Shown: positions 50,563 to 59,786, counted from the first letter of the stretch. The stretch is 64,000 nucleotides of DNA from Blautia sp. SC05B48 (GCF_005848555.1 NZ_CP040518.1:2107001-2171000), one strand, 5' to 3'. Translations and numbers: made by a program. The notes: generated by a model from the letters alone, not told the origin.

Positions 50563-52190
50563 GTCTTGGCGAAAAGCTTCGAAAACAGCAGTATGATGCT
50601 ATCTGGAAAGAATATTGCGGATTTCTTGATCTGACAATGCAGGATTACATGAAGATCCAGAATCGTCTGATGGAAGAGCAGATCCAGCTCTGGTCAGACT
50701 GTGAACTGGGCAAAAGCATTCTGAAGGGCAGGAGACCGTCCGGGATCGACGAGTTCCGTCGGCTGGTACCTCTTACCACTTATGAGGATTATGCGGATAT
50801 GCTCCTCCAGAAGAGAAGTGAAACTCTTCCGGGGAATCCGATCATCTGGATACAGACGACCTGGGAAGGCGGACGCCATCCGATAAAGGTAGCACCATAC
50901 ACAAGAAGTATGCTGGATACCTACAGGAACAATGTAGTTGCCTGCCTCATATTAGCTACAAGCCGTGAAAAGGGCAAATTTGATGTGGAGGAAACGGACA
51001 AGATCCTTTACGGACTGGCACCGTTGCCTTTTGCTACCGGCCTTTTTCCACTGGCGCTGAAAGAAGATATCGACATCCGTTTTCTTCCGGAAGTGGAAGA
51101 TGCGGTAAATATGAGCTTTGGTGAGCGGAACAAAGAGGGCTTCAAGATGGCCATGAAACAGGACGTGGAATTTTTCTTCGGACTTGGAAGTGTGGCCTAT
51201 GCAGTAAGCCAGAGCCTCACCGGAAGCGTATCATCAGGAAAAAGCAAAACCTCCTTTTCGGAACTTCTGCAGTATAAACCAAAGATGCTGAAAAGGATCC
51301 TGAATGCCAAAAAGATCTGTAAGAAGGAGAAACGGGAGCTTCTTCCGAAAGACCTTTTTCACCTGAAGGGATTTATGGTGGCAGGAACCGACAACCAGTG
51401 CTATAAGGATGATCTGGAGGAAATGTGGGGAGTTCGGCCCATGGAGCTTTTTGCAGGAACGGAACCTTCCATTATAGGAACCGAGACCTGGACCAGGAAC
51501 GGAATGTACTTTTTCCCGGATACCTGCTTTTATGAATTTATCACCGAAAAGGATATGCTCCATAATTATGAGGATCCCACGTTCACTCCTCCGACCTATC
51601 TTATGGATGAGGTTGTTCCCGGGGAGAAATATGAGCTTGTGATCACTGTGTTGAAGGGCGGAGCCTTTGCCAGGTACCGTGTGGGAGATATGTATCGATG
51701 CGTGGGTCTTACCAACCAGGAGGATCGGACACAGATCCCAAGATTTGAGTACATAGACCGTGTTCCGTGGATCATTGATATCGCAGGCTTTACCAGGATT
51801 TCGGAAAATGGTATCAAAAGTGTGATCCAGCTGTCCGGGCAGCCGGTTACGGATTGGATCGCAGTGAAAGAATATAATGAGAAAAAACGCCCATATCTGC
51901 ATCTTTATATAGAAGTAAAAAAAGAAGCGCTGATGTATCAGGCTATGAGCACGGATATTCTGAAAGAACTTCTGACCACGTATTTCAAATATATCGATCA
52001 GGATTACCGGGATCTGAAGAAAATCCTGGGAATGGATCCCCTTGTGGTGACCATCCTGCGCTGTGGTACCTTTCATCTGTATGAGTCCAGAAAAGGACGG
52101 AAACCACGGCATATGAGCACTCCTTATTATGAGGTGGCGGAACTTTTGAGACTGCAGGATGAAATCGGATTCGGGAATATGAGGAAGTAA
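50559..52190 (+). CDS. GH3-family acyl-acid amido synthetase-like enzyme
   Basis: ANL-superfamily protein of about 543 residues resembling GH3 enzymes, which adenylate a carboxylic acid and join it to an amine, usually an amino acid. Seen are IWIQTTWEGGRHPIKVAPYT where the GH3 TSGT loop stands, FAGTEPSIIGTETW, the YELVITVLKGGAFARYRVGD motif and DIAGFTRISENG. The first motif is degenerate, so the adenylation chemistry is uncertain. The start taken is GTG 50559, overlapping the previous stop (GTGA) with GGGGGG upstream; ATG 50535 is the alternative. The substrate is unknown. Confidence 0.8.
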   Translation: MSLGEKLRKQQYDAIWKEYCGFLDLTMQDYMKIQNRLMEEQIQLWSDCELGKSILKGRRPSGIDEFRRLVPLTTYEDYADMLLQKRSETLPGNPIIWIQTTWEGGRHPIKVAPYTRSMLDTYRNNVVACLILATSREKGKFDVEETDKILYGLAPLPFATGLFPLALKEDIDIRFLPEVEDAVNMSFGERNKEGFKMAMKQDVEFFFGLGSVAYAVSQSLTGSVSSGKSKTSFSELLQYKPKMLKRILNAKKICKKEKRELLPKDLFHLKGFMVAGTDNQCYKDDLEEMWGVRPMELFAGTEPSIIGTETWTRNGMYFFPDTCFYEFITEKDMLHNYEDPTFTPPTYLMDEVVPGEKYELVITVLKGGAFARYRVGDMYRCVGLTNQEDRTQIPRFEYIDRVPWIIDIAGFTRISENGIKSVIQLSGQPVTDWIAVKEYNEKKRPYLHLYIEVKKEALMYQAMSTDILKELLTTYFKYIDQDYRDLKKILGMDPLVVTILRCGTFHLYESRKGRKPRHMSTPYYEVAELLRLQDEIGFGNMRK

Positions 52191-52192
52191 CT

Positions 52193-54736
52193 ATGGAAAG
52201 CTATATATCATTTTCAATCATTTCAGTTTTTTTCTATACATTTATGATACTGACTCTTCTGGCTGGTAAGCGCAGCCGGATCATCAACAGTTTCATGTGT
52301 GTGCTGGGAGGAATGCTCTGCTGGACGTTGGGCTCTTTTCTGATGCGTATGGAGGCAGGACCCTCTTACATCCTGTGGTATTATGTGTCTCTGGCCGGAA
52401 TCCTGTTTCTGCCATATTTTTACTATGTGTTCATCAGTGAATTCATGGGAGTGCGTATGGGCAGAAAAAGCAAGATCCCATTGCTTTTGATGCTGCTGCT
52501 TTTTGCAATCAACATCCCGGGCGGGATCATCCTGCGCTGGCCGGATCTGATCCGTAAAAACGGTGGTGCGCATTTTGTTTATAAGATCACACCCTGGTTC
52601 CTTCTGTTCTTTGTGGTGGCAGGAATCACCATTATTCAGATCTTTATCACCATGTACCGCGGATGCCGGAGACATCCCGGATACCGCAAACAGATCGAAC
52701 CGATCCTTGTGGGGATACTGATCATTTTTGTGGGAAACCTTGCGCTGGCAGTGCCGGTATTTTCCGGATTCCCCATCGATATTGTCAGCGGTCTGATCAA
52801 TGCTGTCCTGATGCTTTATGCACTGACCAGAAGACGGCTGTTCCAGATGCGCCGTCTTGCGTCAGATGGGGTTTGCTTTGGTGTGGGCGTGGTCCTGACG
52901 GTAGTACTGTTTATCAATCTTTCACCGTACCTGATGAGTTATATCCGAATGCTGCTCCCTGCAGCCAGTGAGTATCATGTGCTGATCTTTTCTTTCGTTT
53001 TTCTTATATCTGCATGGCTGGTCACAGTGCTGTGGAAATGTCTGATGAACAATGTTTTTATCAAAAAAGAGATCCAGCAGTCTCAGGAGCTGAAAGATTT
53101 TAGCCAGTCAGTATCCAGGACACTCCGGGTAGGAGAGATCCTGCGCAATACGGTAAATGTGTTGAAGGAAACTACCAATGCAGGACGGATCTATATTTGT
53201 CTGAGAGACAAAAAATCAGGGGAATATCAGGCTGTTTACAGCAACCGTCCGTTGAACGATCTGACCTTTTCACTGAAAGCGGATAATCCGGTGGTCACCT
53301 GGCTTACCAGAAATGAGGACTGTGTGGTGATCCGGGATTTTCGTTCTTCCACAGCCTACAAATCCATGTGGGAGTCGGAAAAACATATGTTTTCAGAGCT
53401 GGGTATCGAATACTGTGCAGGTCTTCGCCAGAATGATGATCTGGCCGGGATTATTGCGATTTCCGGTGACGGACACAGAAATCTGAACCATAATGATCTG
53501 GCCATGCTGTCTTCGGTCAGTTCGGTAGCTTCCATTGCCATCAAAAATGCCAGACTTTATGAGGCGGCATGGACTGAGGCAAGGACCGATGAACTGACGG
53601 GCCTTCTGAACCGGAAATATTTTTATGAGATCCTGGATGAGGAATACGAAAAAAATAAAGAGGGTTCGCTTGCACTGATCCTGTTCAATATTGATGATTT
53701 CAAGCTGTACAATCAGCTGTACGGAAATCAGCAGGGAGATGTTGCACTTCGAAAGGTGGCAGATATCATCCAGGCAAGTGTGGGAGAACAGGGATATGTG
53801 GCACGTCACAGTGCCAAGGAATTTGCGGTCCTGATGCCAAATTACGATATTTTTTCCGCCAGAAATCTGGCAGAATCCATACAGAAGCAGATCCTGCATA
53901 TGCGCAACGATTCTGCAGACTACAAGCTGAAGATCCTTACGGTAAGCGTGGGGATCAGTGCGGCGCCTTATGCGGCACGCTCAGCAAAGGAGCTCTTGGA
54001 TAATGCGGACCTGGCAGTATATCATGTAAAGCGCAGCGGTAAAAACGGCATCGAGATTTTTGACACCATGCTGAAGGAAAGCCTGGATGAAGAAAATGCG
54101 GGTAAGAAATCCGATCATGAACATATTTATCAGTCCTATGAATCCACGATCTATGCGCTGACTGCAGCCATTGATACCAAAGATCATTATACCTTCGGAC
54201 ATTCCAACAATGTGGCTTATTACGCAACAAGTCTTGCGAAGGCGCTGAACTATACAACGGAAATGGTGGAGATCATCCGTCAGGCGGCGCTTCTTCATGA
54301 TGTTGGAAAGATCGGGATCCCGGAGCATATCCTGAACAAGGAAGGCAAGCTTACGGATGAAGAGTATGAGATCATGAAAGGTCATGTGGAGGCGTCCATC
54401 GGGATCATCCGTCACCTTCCGTCGCTGGATTATGTTATCCCTGCGGTTATCGGTCATCACGAACGTTATGACGGAAACGGCTATCCAAGGAGGATCGCGG
54501 GAGAAGATATCCCGGCATCTGCAAGGATCCTCTGCATCGCAGATTCCTTTGATGCCATGACATCCAAACGTTGTTATAAGGAACTGATGCCAGTGGAAAA
54601 AGCTCTTCGGATCATAAGAGAAGAGGAAGGAAAACAGTTCGATCCGGATATGGCGGAGGTATTTATCCACATATTTCGGGAAGGAAAGATCCATCTGGCA
54701 GAACCGGCGGAGCTGAAACGGGAAGAAAAAGCATAA
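52193..54736 (+). CDS. Membrane sensor with GAF, degenerate GGDEF and HD-GYP domains
   Basis: 847 residues. An N-terminal membrane sensor (seven or more TM helices, about 5-285, like histidine-kinase 7TM domains) is followed by GAF (about 310-455), a GGDEF fold (about 460-630) and HD-GYP (about 650-835). The cyclase signature is replaced by RHSAKEF (538-544), so no c-di-GMP synthesis is expected. The phosphodiesterase site looks intact: LLHDVGKIGIPEHIL (HD at 702-703) and HHERYDGNGYP (from 755). It should degrade c-di-GMP in response to a membrane or GAF signal. It starts 2 bases after the GH3 stop, and a terminator follows. Confidence 0.92.
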   Translation: MESYISFSIISVFFYTFMILTLLAGKRSRIINSFMCVLGGMLCWTLGSFLMRMEAGPSYILWYYVSLAGILFLPYFYYVFISEFMGVRMGRKSKIPLLLMLLLFAINIPGGIILRWPDLIRKNGGAHFVYKITPWFLLFFVVAGITIIQIFITMYRGCRRHPGYRKQIEPILVGILIIFVGNLALAVPVFSGFPIDIVSGLINAVLMLYALTRRRLFQMRRLASDGVCFGVGVVLTVVLFINLSPYLMSYIRMLLPAASEYHVLIFSFVFLISAWLVTVLWKCLMNNVFIKKEIQQSQELKDFSQSVSRTLRVGEILRNTVNVLKETTNAGRIYICLRDKKSGEYQAVYSNRPLNDLTFSLKADNPVVTWLTRNEDCVVIRDFRSSTAYKSMWESEKHMFSELGIEYCAGLRQNDDLAGIIAISGDGHRNLNHNDLAMLSSVSSVASIAIKNARLYEAAWTEARTDELTGLLNRKYFYEILDEEYEKNKEGSLALILFNIDDFKLYNQLYGNQQGDVALRKVADIIQASVGEQGYVARHSAKEFAVLMPNYDIFSARNLAESIQKQILHMRNDSADYKLKILTVSVGISAAPYAARSAKELLDNADLAVYHVKRSGKNGIEIFDTMLKESLDEENAGKKSDHEHIYQSYESTIYALTAAIDTKDHYTFGHSNNVAYYATSLAKALNYTTEMVEIIRQAALLHDVGKIGIPEHILNKEGKLTDEEYEIMKGHVEASIGIIRHLPSLDYVIPAVIGHHERYDGNGYPRRIAGEDIPASARILCIADSFDAMTSKRCYKELMPVEKALRIIREEEGKQFDPDMAEVFIHIFREGKIHLAEPAELKREEKA

Positions 54737-54750
54737 AGAATATTAAGATT

Positions 54751-54783
54751 ACGGGTCTGACAAGCTATGTCAGACCCGTTTTT
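54751..54783 (+). terminator. Rho-independent terminator of the HD-GYP operon
   Basis: ACGGGTCTGACA (54751-54762) pairs perfectly with TGTCAGACCCGT (54768-54779), followed by TTTT. Confidence 0.9.
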
Positions 54784-54804
54784 GTGAAGAATATGAAGAA
54801 AGCT

Positions 54805-55578
54805 TTATTTATCATCTCCAGTAAGGCGAAGTACATCCCGGATCTCATCCACATTCATATCCAGGATCACGGCAAGCTCATCAATGGTGAATTTGGTGGC
54901 GTCATCATCGTCTGTGAGTTCTTTAACCGCAGCCTCCAGGTTTTCTACCTTGGATACCAGATAGTCGTCACGGAATTTCTGTTGTGTCTGTTCCTCAATG
55001 GCATGAAGGATCCCACTGCGGATACGACCACGCATCCAGGTGTCGTTTTTCTCCTGTGGGGCAGTTTCTTTGAGAGACGCCAGAAGGGCCAGATTTGCCT
55101 CCTGAATGAGATCGGCCAGGTGGATTTCCTCACAGTTCAGTTCAGCGGCCATCTGGGCTGCCTGAGCCATGTAGAACTGTGTCAGTGCACCTTCGGCAGC
55201 AGTGTCACCCTTTGCAAAGGCATGAAAGAGGGACGCAAGATCATCCGGATCAAGTCCTTCCGGGGAAAAGCTTTCCATATAGTCACTGAGATAAGCCTGT
55301 TCTTCGGCAGTAAGAGCAGCACGGGTACCCGGAAGCTCGTCCTTGTCGCTGGATTCGGATGAAACAGCATCTGCTCTGGCAGCGCCGGCAGCTTCATCGG
55401 CGCCTTCGATGGTGATCCCCTTTAATTTGAGATACTGCAGGATCTTTACAAGCTGTGAAGTGCTCAGATCCGATTCATCGAAATGATCACGGATCTGCTG
55501 CTGGGAGAGCTGCTTATTGTTTTCCTCAGCGATGGCACAGATGTCATTAAGCTTCTGCTGAAATAATTTTATATCCAT
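54805..55578 (-). CDS. Degenerate sigma-70-like protein
   Basis: 257 residues. The N-terminus (LNDICAIAEENNKQLSQQQIRDHF through YLKLKGITIEG) looks like sigma-70 region 1.1. An Ala/Ser/Glu linker follows, then LADLIQEANLALLASLKET resembling the region 2 core helix (LIQEGNIGL in true sigmas), and a C-terminal FTIDELAVILDMNVDEIRDVL like region 3. The -10-recognition residues of region 2.4 and the whole of region 4 are absent, so promoter recognition is unlikely. It could bind RNA polymerase core as a regulator; this is inference. The start follows AAGGAGATGTTTTTAC. Confidence 0.75.
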   Translation of the reverse strand: MDIKLFQQKLNDICAIAEENNKQLSQQQIRDHFDESDLSTSQLVKILQYLKLKGITIEGADEAAGAARADAVSSESSDKDELPGTRAALTAEEQAYLSDYMESFSPEGLDPDDLASLFHAFAKGDTAAEGALTQFYMAQAAQMAAELNCEEIHLADLIQEANLALLASLKETAPQEKNDTWMRGRIRSGILHAIEEQTQQKFRDDYLVSKVENLEAAVKELTDDDDATKFTIDELAVILDMNVDEIRDVLRLTGDDK

Positions 55579-55726
55579 GTAAAAACATCTCCTTATTATT
55601 TGCTTTTTTTCTTGACTTTAATTATGGTTTCATGATACCATAAGCCAGTCGCAAATGACAAGAAAACCTTTAAATAGGCGGAAAAAACGTGAAAAAAAGT
55701 TTTTTTAAAAAAATTCAAAAAAGGTG

Positions 55727-55755
55727 TTGACATTTGTAGATTGCTATAATATAAT
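55727..55755 (+). promoter_or_regulatory. Promoter of the tRNA cluster
   Basis: Consensus TTGACA (55727-55732), a 17-base spacer and TATAAT (55750-55755); an overlapping TATAAT at 55745 is too close. It precedes the tRNA-Pro gene by about 85 bases. No other gene was seen in 55579-55841. Confidence 0.8.
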
Positions 55756-55841
55756 ATCACTTGTCGTCAGGCAGGAAACGAAAACGAAACACAAACGAAG
55801 ACGACAACAACTTAATAAAAACCATAAGTAAATGGTACATC

Positions 55842-55915
55842 GGGGTGTGGCTCAGTTTGGCTAGAGCGCCTGGTTTGGGACCAGGAGGCCGCAGGTTCGA
55901 ATCCTGTCACCCCGA
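55842..55915 (+). tRNA. tRNA-Pro (UGG)
   Basis: Full cloverleaf. Acceptor CGGGGTG/CACCCCG, anticodon stem CCTGG/CCAGG with loop TTTGGGA (anticodon TGG), TTCGAAT T-loop. CCA is not encoded. Confidence 0.96.
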
Positions 55916-55942
55916 CTGCTGTAAACTTATTACCGCAAGCAT

Positions 55943-56013
55943 GCGGGTGTAGTTCAATGGTAGAACACCAGCCTTCCAAGCTGGATACGTGGGTTCGATT
56001 CCCATCACCCGCT
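55943..56013 (+). tRNA. tRNA-Gly (UCC)
   Basis: Acceptor GCGGGTG/CACCCGC, anticodon stem CCAGC/GCTGG with loop CTTCCAA (anticodon TCC), T-loop TTCGATT. Confidence 0.96.
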
Positions 56014-56031
56014 TCTCTGAGAAGAGAGCAT

Positions 56032-56105
<74 letters not shown>

Positions 56106-56110
56106 TTGTG

Positions 56111-56184
56111 GTGGGTATAGCGCAGTTGGTTAGCGCGCCAGATTGTGGCTCTGGAGGCCCAGGGTTCGAATCCCTGTATCCACC
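56111..56184 (+). tRNA. tRNA-His (GUG)
   Basis: Acceptor GTGGGTA/TATCCAC, anticodon stem CCAGA/TCTGG with loop TTGTGGC (anticodon GTG). G at 56110 faces C at 56184 and can supply the extra 5' G of tRNA-His. Confidence 0.96.
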
Positions 56185-56194
56185 CTTCGCCCAT

Positions 56195-56266
56195 TGGGCT
56201 ATCGCCAAGCGGTAAGGCACAGCACTTTGACTGCTGCATTCGCTGGTTCGAATCCAGCTAGCCCAG
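56195..56266 (+). tRNA. tRNA-Gln (UUG)
   Basis: Acceptor TGGGCTA/TAGCCCA, anticodon stem CAGCA/TGCTG with loop CTTTGAC (anticodon TTG), T-loop TTCGAAT. Confidence 0.96.
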
Positions 56267-56276
56267 TCCTTTTTAT

Positions 56277-56349
56277 GGGGTATTAGCTCAGTCGGTAGAG
56301 CACTTGACTTTTAATCAAGTTGTCCGGGGTTCGAATCCCCGATGCCTCA
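56277..56349 (+). tRNA. tRNA-Lys (UUU)
   Basis: Acceptor GGGGTAT/ATGCCTC with one G-T pair at each strand, anticodon stem CTTGA/TCAAG with loop CTTTTAA (anticodon TTT), T-loop TTCGAAT. Confidence 0.95.
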
Positions 56350-56353
56350 TTAG

Positions 56354-56383
56354 CGGAAAGCATTTGCTTTCCGTTATTTTTTT
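56354..56383 (+). terminator. Terminator within the tRNA array
   Basis: CGGAAAGC (56354-56361) pairs with GCTTTCCG (56366-56373), followed by TTATTTTTTT. It ends the first six tRNAs; the Leu gene beyond may be transcribed by read-through or its own promoter. Confidence 0.75.
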
Positions 56384-56416
56384 ATCATCAGACAGGATGA
56401 AAATATAATTGAATAT

Positions 56417-56496
56417 GCGGATATGGCGGAATTGGCAGACGCGCTGGTTTTAGGTACCAGTGGGCAACCGTGCAGGTTCAAGTCCTGTTATCCGCA
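56417..56496 (+). tRNA. tRNA-Leu (UAG)
   Basis: Long variable arm. Acceptor GCGGATA/TATCCGC, anticodon stem CTGGT/ACCAG with loop TTTAGGT (anticodon TAG), T-loop TTCAAGT. Confidence 0.95.
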
Positions 56497-56581
56497 TTAG
56501 AAAAGAGAGAGACTTTCTGTAAATTTTGAATTTATGGAAGGTCTTTTTTATTATGGACACTTATGTAACATCCAGGACAGA

Positions 56582-56617
56582 AATGCTACAGATCATGAGC
56601 AATATGTCTGTAGCATT
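56582..56617. repeat. Stem-loop between tRNA-Leu and the transglutaminase-like gene
   Basis: AATGCTACAGA (56582-56592) and TCTGTAGCATT (56607-56617) are perfect inverted arms. It could terminate the minus-strand gene that stops at 56691 or mark the end of the tRNA unit. A weaker hairpin with TTTTTT lies at about 56514-56550. Confidence 0.5.
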
Positions 56618-56690
56618 CTTACTATAGAAATTTTTAACTGAATCAAGCTGTCATCTACATTGAATCAGAATAACCGCCTGATAAATGACC

Positions 56691-57737
56691 CTACAGTTTC
56701 TCCCCTTCATTCACTTCCTCAATAAACACCTTCCCTTCCGCCTGCTGTTCCACAAAATGAAATCGAAGTACAGCCTGAGGCCAGTTGAGTGTGATGATGG
56801 CTTTTTTGTCCCGTGTCTTTCCTGCGGCCTGGATCTGATCTACAAGGTCTGCGAGGACTTCACGGGTGAGATATCCGCCTCGCCAGTGGAAGGTGAATTC
56901 GCGGCCTTTTTTTGCGGCCTGGAGGGCACGTTTGTATACGTCTTCCAATTTGGTGAAGGATAGCTTTTTCTCACGGTAATAAAAGTGGTTTCCATCCGGG
57001 CAGGGAGGTGCCGGAGCGATCAGTGGTTCATGGTCACGGAAGATGTTTTTGTCATCCAGATTAAAATAATCGTAACGGATATTGGTTGAGCCGTCTTCGT
57101 TTTTGCCCAGAGTATTATCGAAGGTGGCATCCAGATGATAGTACTGTCCGTTGATCCGGACGATGTTCCAGGTATGACGGTATTTGATCCCTTTTTCCGG
57201 ATTGTTCCCACAGATGGCGATAATACACCATACACCAAGGGCATCACAGAGGACCTTTACGGATTTGGCGATTCCCTCGCAGACACCGACACCATGGCCC
57301 AGAGGCCCGATGATCTCGTGGGAATATGGCTTTTTCAGCTTGTCGTAGCGGATATTTTCGCAGATGAAGTCATGGACATATTTTTCCTTATCCCACTCGG
57401 AAAACTTCATGGCGGTGCGCACAAGCTTGTCTACGCGGGCTCCCAGGGCTTTCTGTTGCTCTCGGATTTTATTTTTGTCGAAGATATATTCAGGAATCAG
57501 TATCAGATTTGGCGAGTCCTTGTAATAACGGTATTTAAACCCCACAGCCCAGAAAATCTCCGGGTGATCCAGACGAAGCTGGAAAAATACATCATAGAGC
57601 CAGTTTCCATCGGTGGTTGGTACCTGCGGGATCAGGAACTCGTCGGAAAGCTCCATAAGCCCGTGAAGCATTGCACGGTACACGTTTTGTTTATCTTTCG
57701 GCATTTTGCCGTAGTAATATTCTTCAGTTTGTTTCAT
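56691..57737 (-). CDS. Transglutaminase-like (papain-fold) protein
   Basis: About 348 residues. The core has the Cys-His-Asp order of transglutaminase-like domains: GHGVGVCEGIAKSVKVLC, YRHTWNIVRINGQYYHLDATFDNT. An N-terminal part of about 130 residues with WDKEKYVHDFICENIRYD leads into it, and a C-terminal basic module ends the chain. Bacterial members are mostly peptidases or amidases, not cross-linkers. No signal peptide is seen, so it acts in the cytosol or the class is atypical. Start uncertain: ATG 57737 is used, while a TTG at 57767 would extend it by ten residues. Confidence 0.8.
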   Translation of the reverse strand: MKQTEEYYYGKMPKDKQNVYRAMLHGLMELSDEFLIPQVPTTDGNWLYDVFFQLRLDHPEIFWAVGFKYRYYKDSPNLILIPEYIFDKNKIREQQKALGARVDKLVRTAMKFSEWDKEKYVHDFICENIRYDKLKKPYSHEIIGPLGHGVGVCEGIAKSVKVLCDALGVWCIIAICGNNPEKGIKYRHTWNIVRINGQYYHLDATFDNTLGKNEDGSTNIRYDYFNLDDKNIFRDHEPLIAPAPPCPDGNHFYYREKKLSFTKLEDVYKRALQAAKKGREFTFHWRGGYLTREVLADLVDQIQAAGKTRDKKAIITLNWPQAVLRFHFVEQQAEGKVFIEEVNEGEKL

Positions 57738-57798
57738 ATATAAAAATACGGAGACTCCTTTCCGCAAAAATAGATTTCAATCAAAGATTATAGCATAA

Positions 57799-57843
57799 AA
57801 AAACATGCAGGACTATCAGAAAAGATACACCCTGCATGTTTTT
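57799..57843. terminator. Terminator downstream of the heterodimeric ABC exporter
   Basis: AAAAACATGCAGG (57799-57811) pairs perfectly with CCTGCATGTTTTT (57831-57843); on the minus strand it follows the second exporter gene. Confidence 0.85.
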
Positions 57844-57884
57844 GGTATTGAATATTTTAGATCGAAAATAACTGTGAGCCTGGA

Positions 57885-59786
57885 TCAGCCGTTATACAGC
57901 TGATAATACCGGCCCTTCTGTGCAAGCAGCTCCTCGTGGGAACCACGCTCGATGATGTGTCCTTGCTCCAGGACCATGATGCAGTCACTGTTGCGTACTG
58001 TGGAAAGTCTGTGGGCGATCACAAAGGTCGTCCTGCCTTCCATCAGCTTATCCATACCATCCTGTACAAGCTTTTCGGTACGGGTATCAATGGAGCTGGT
58101 GGCCTCGTCCAGGATCAGGACGGGCGGGTCTGCAACGGCTGCACGGGCAATGGAGAGAAGCTGTCGCTGGCCCTGACTTAAGTTTGCACCGTTTCCGCGG
58201 AGAAGGGTATTATAACCCTGCGGAAGCCTGCGGATGAAACCGTCGGCGTTGGCAAGCTTTGCTGCTGCGATAACCTCCTCATCTGTGGCATCCAGCTTTC
58301 CGTAGCGGATATTTTCCATAACGGTTGCTGTGAACAGGTTGGTATCCTGAAGAACGATGCCCATGGAGCGTCTGAGATCATCTTTTTTGATCTTGGTGAT
58401 GTTGATGCCGTCATAACGGATCTTACCCTTCTGAATGTCGTAAAAACGGTTCAGAAGATTGGTAATGGTGGTTTTTCCGGCGCCGGTGGAGCCTACAAAA
58501 GCGATCTTCTGGCCTGGCTGTGCATACATATTGATGTCATGGAGAACGATCTTGTTGGAATTATAACCAAAGTCTACATCCTCCAGGACCATATCACCCT
58601 TCAGCTCGATATAATCAGTGGTACCCTCAGCTTTGTGGAAATGCTTCCATGCCCAGCGGCCGGTACGTTTGTCGGATTCGGTAAGAACACCGTTTTCCTC
58701 TTTTGCATTGACGAGAGTAACGTAGCCTTCATCCACTTCCGGTTTTTCATCCAGAAGATCAAAGATACGTTTTGCACCTGCAAGAGCCATAACAATACTG
58801 TTGAACTGCTGGCTGACCTGGTTGATAGGCATGTTGAAGCTCTTATTGAAGGTCAGGAAGCTGGCAAGCCCGCCAAGTGTGAAGCTGCCGATGCCGTTGA
58901 TAGCAAGGATACCGCCCACCATGGCGCAGATCACATAGCTGACATTTCCAAGCTGTGCGACCACAGGCATCAGGATGTTGGCGAAACGGTTTGCATTGTC
59001 TGCGCTGGTGAAAAGCTGGTCGTTCAGTTCATCAAATTTCCGGATGCTTTCGTCCTCATGGCAGAAGACCTTGACAACCTTCTGACCCTCCATCATCTCT
59101 TCGATATAACCATTGACAATACCAAGGTTGGTCTGCTGCTCCAGGAAATATTTTCCGCTTAAGCCTGCAAGCTTCCGGCTGGCAGTCATCATAATGGCAA
59201 CCATAAGCAGAGTAACTACAGTAAGCGGAACATTCAGGATCAGCATACTTACAAGAACACTGACGATGGTGATCACACTGGAAAGCAGCTGCGGAAAGCT
59301 CTGGCTGATCATCTGGCGCAGGGTATCAATGTCGTTGGTGTAGATGGACATGATATCGCCGTGTGCGTGAGTGTCAAAATATTTGATGGGAAGCGTTTCC
59401 ATCGTTGCAAACATATCGTTTCGGAGGTTACGTAAGGTTCCCTGGGAAACATTGATCATGATACGGTTATAAGTATAGGTGGCAATAACACCAATGGCGT
59501 AAAAGCATGCTACACGTGCGATGGCTGCAGCCAGAGGCCCGAAATCCGGTGTATCTGCTGAGAGAAGCGGTGTGATATACTGGTCGATCAGGGTTTTCAT
59601 GAACATGGTTCCCTGTACATTGGCAAGAACACTGACAAAAATGCAGATCACCACGATCACGATATGGATACTGTAGTTTTTAAAGATATAACGGGCAAGG
59701 CGTCCCAGAAGCTTTCCCGGCTGCTCCGGTGTTCCCATACCCCTTGGGCCAGGACCGCCCGGGCCTTTCATGTTCTGTTTTTTCAA
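57885..59786 (-). CDS. Heterodimeric ABC exporter, subunit with consensus ATPase site
   Basis: 633-residue half-transporter. A Gly/Pro-rich N-terminal tail (KGPGGPGPRGMGTPEQPG) precedes six TM helices, and the NBD has Walker A GSTGAGKTT, signature NLSQGQRQL, Walker B VLILDEATSSID with catalytic Glu and H-loop VIAHRLSTV. An insertion of about 50 residues before the NBD (ENGVLTESDKRTGRWAWKHF) is common in this subfamily. Its start overlaps the stop of the partner gene by 4 bases. The pair resembles TM287/288, LmrCD and BmrCD multidrug exporters. Confidence 0.92.
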   Translation of the reverse strand: MKKQNMKGPGGPGPRGMGTPEQPGKLLGRLARYIFKNYSIHIVIVVICIFVSVLANVQGTMFMKTLIDQYITPLLSADTPDFGPLAAAIARVACFYAIGVIATYTYNRIMINVSQGTLRNLRNDMFATMETLPIKYFDTHAHGDIMSIYTNDIDTLRQMISQSFPQLLSSVITIVSVLVSMLILNVPLTVVTLLMVAIMMTASRKLAGLSGKYFLEQQTNLGIVNGYIEEMMEGQKVVKVFCHEDESIRKFDELNDQLFTSADNANRFANILMPVVAQLGNVSYVICAMVGGILAINGIGSFTLGGLASFLTFNKSFNMPINQVSQQFNSIVMALAGAKRIFDLLDEKPEVDEGYVTLVNAKEENGVLTESDKRTGRWAWKHFHKAEGTTDYIELKGDMVLEDVDFGYNSNKIVLHDINMYAQPGQKIAFVGSTGAGKTTITNLLNRFYDIQKGKIRYDGINITKIKKDDLRRSMGIVLQDTNLFTATVMENIRYGKLDATDEEVIAAAKLANADGFIRRLPQGYNTLLRGNGANLSQGQRQLLSIARAAVADPPVLILDEATSSIDTRTEKLVQDGMDKLMEGRTTFVIAHRLSTVRNSDCIMVLEQGHIIERGSHEELLAQKGRYYQLYNG

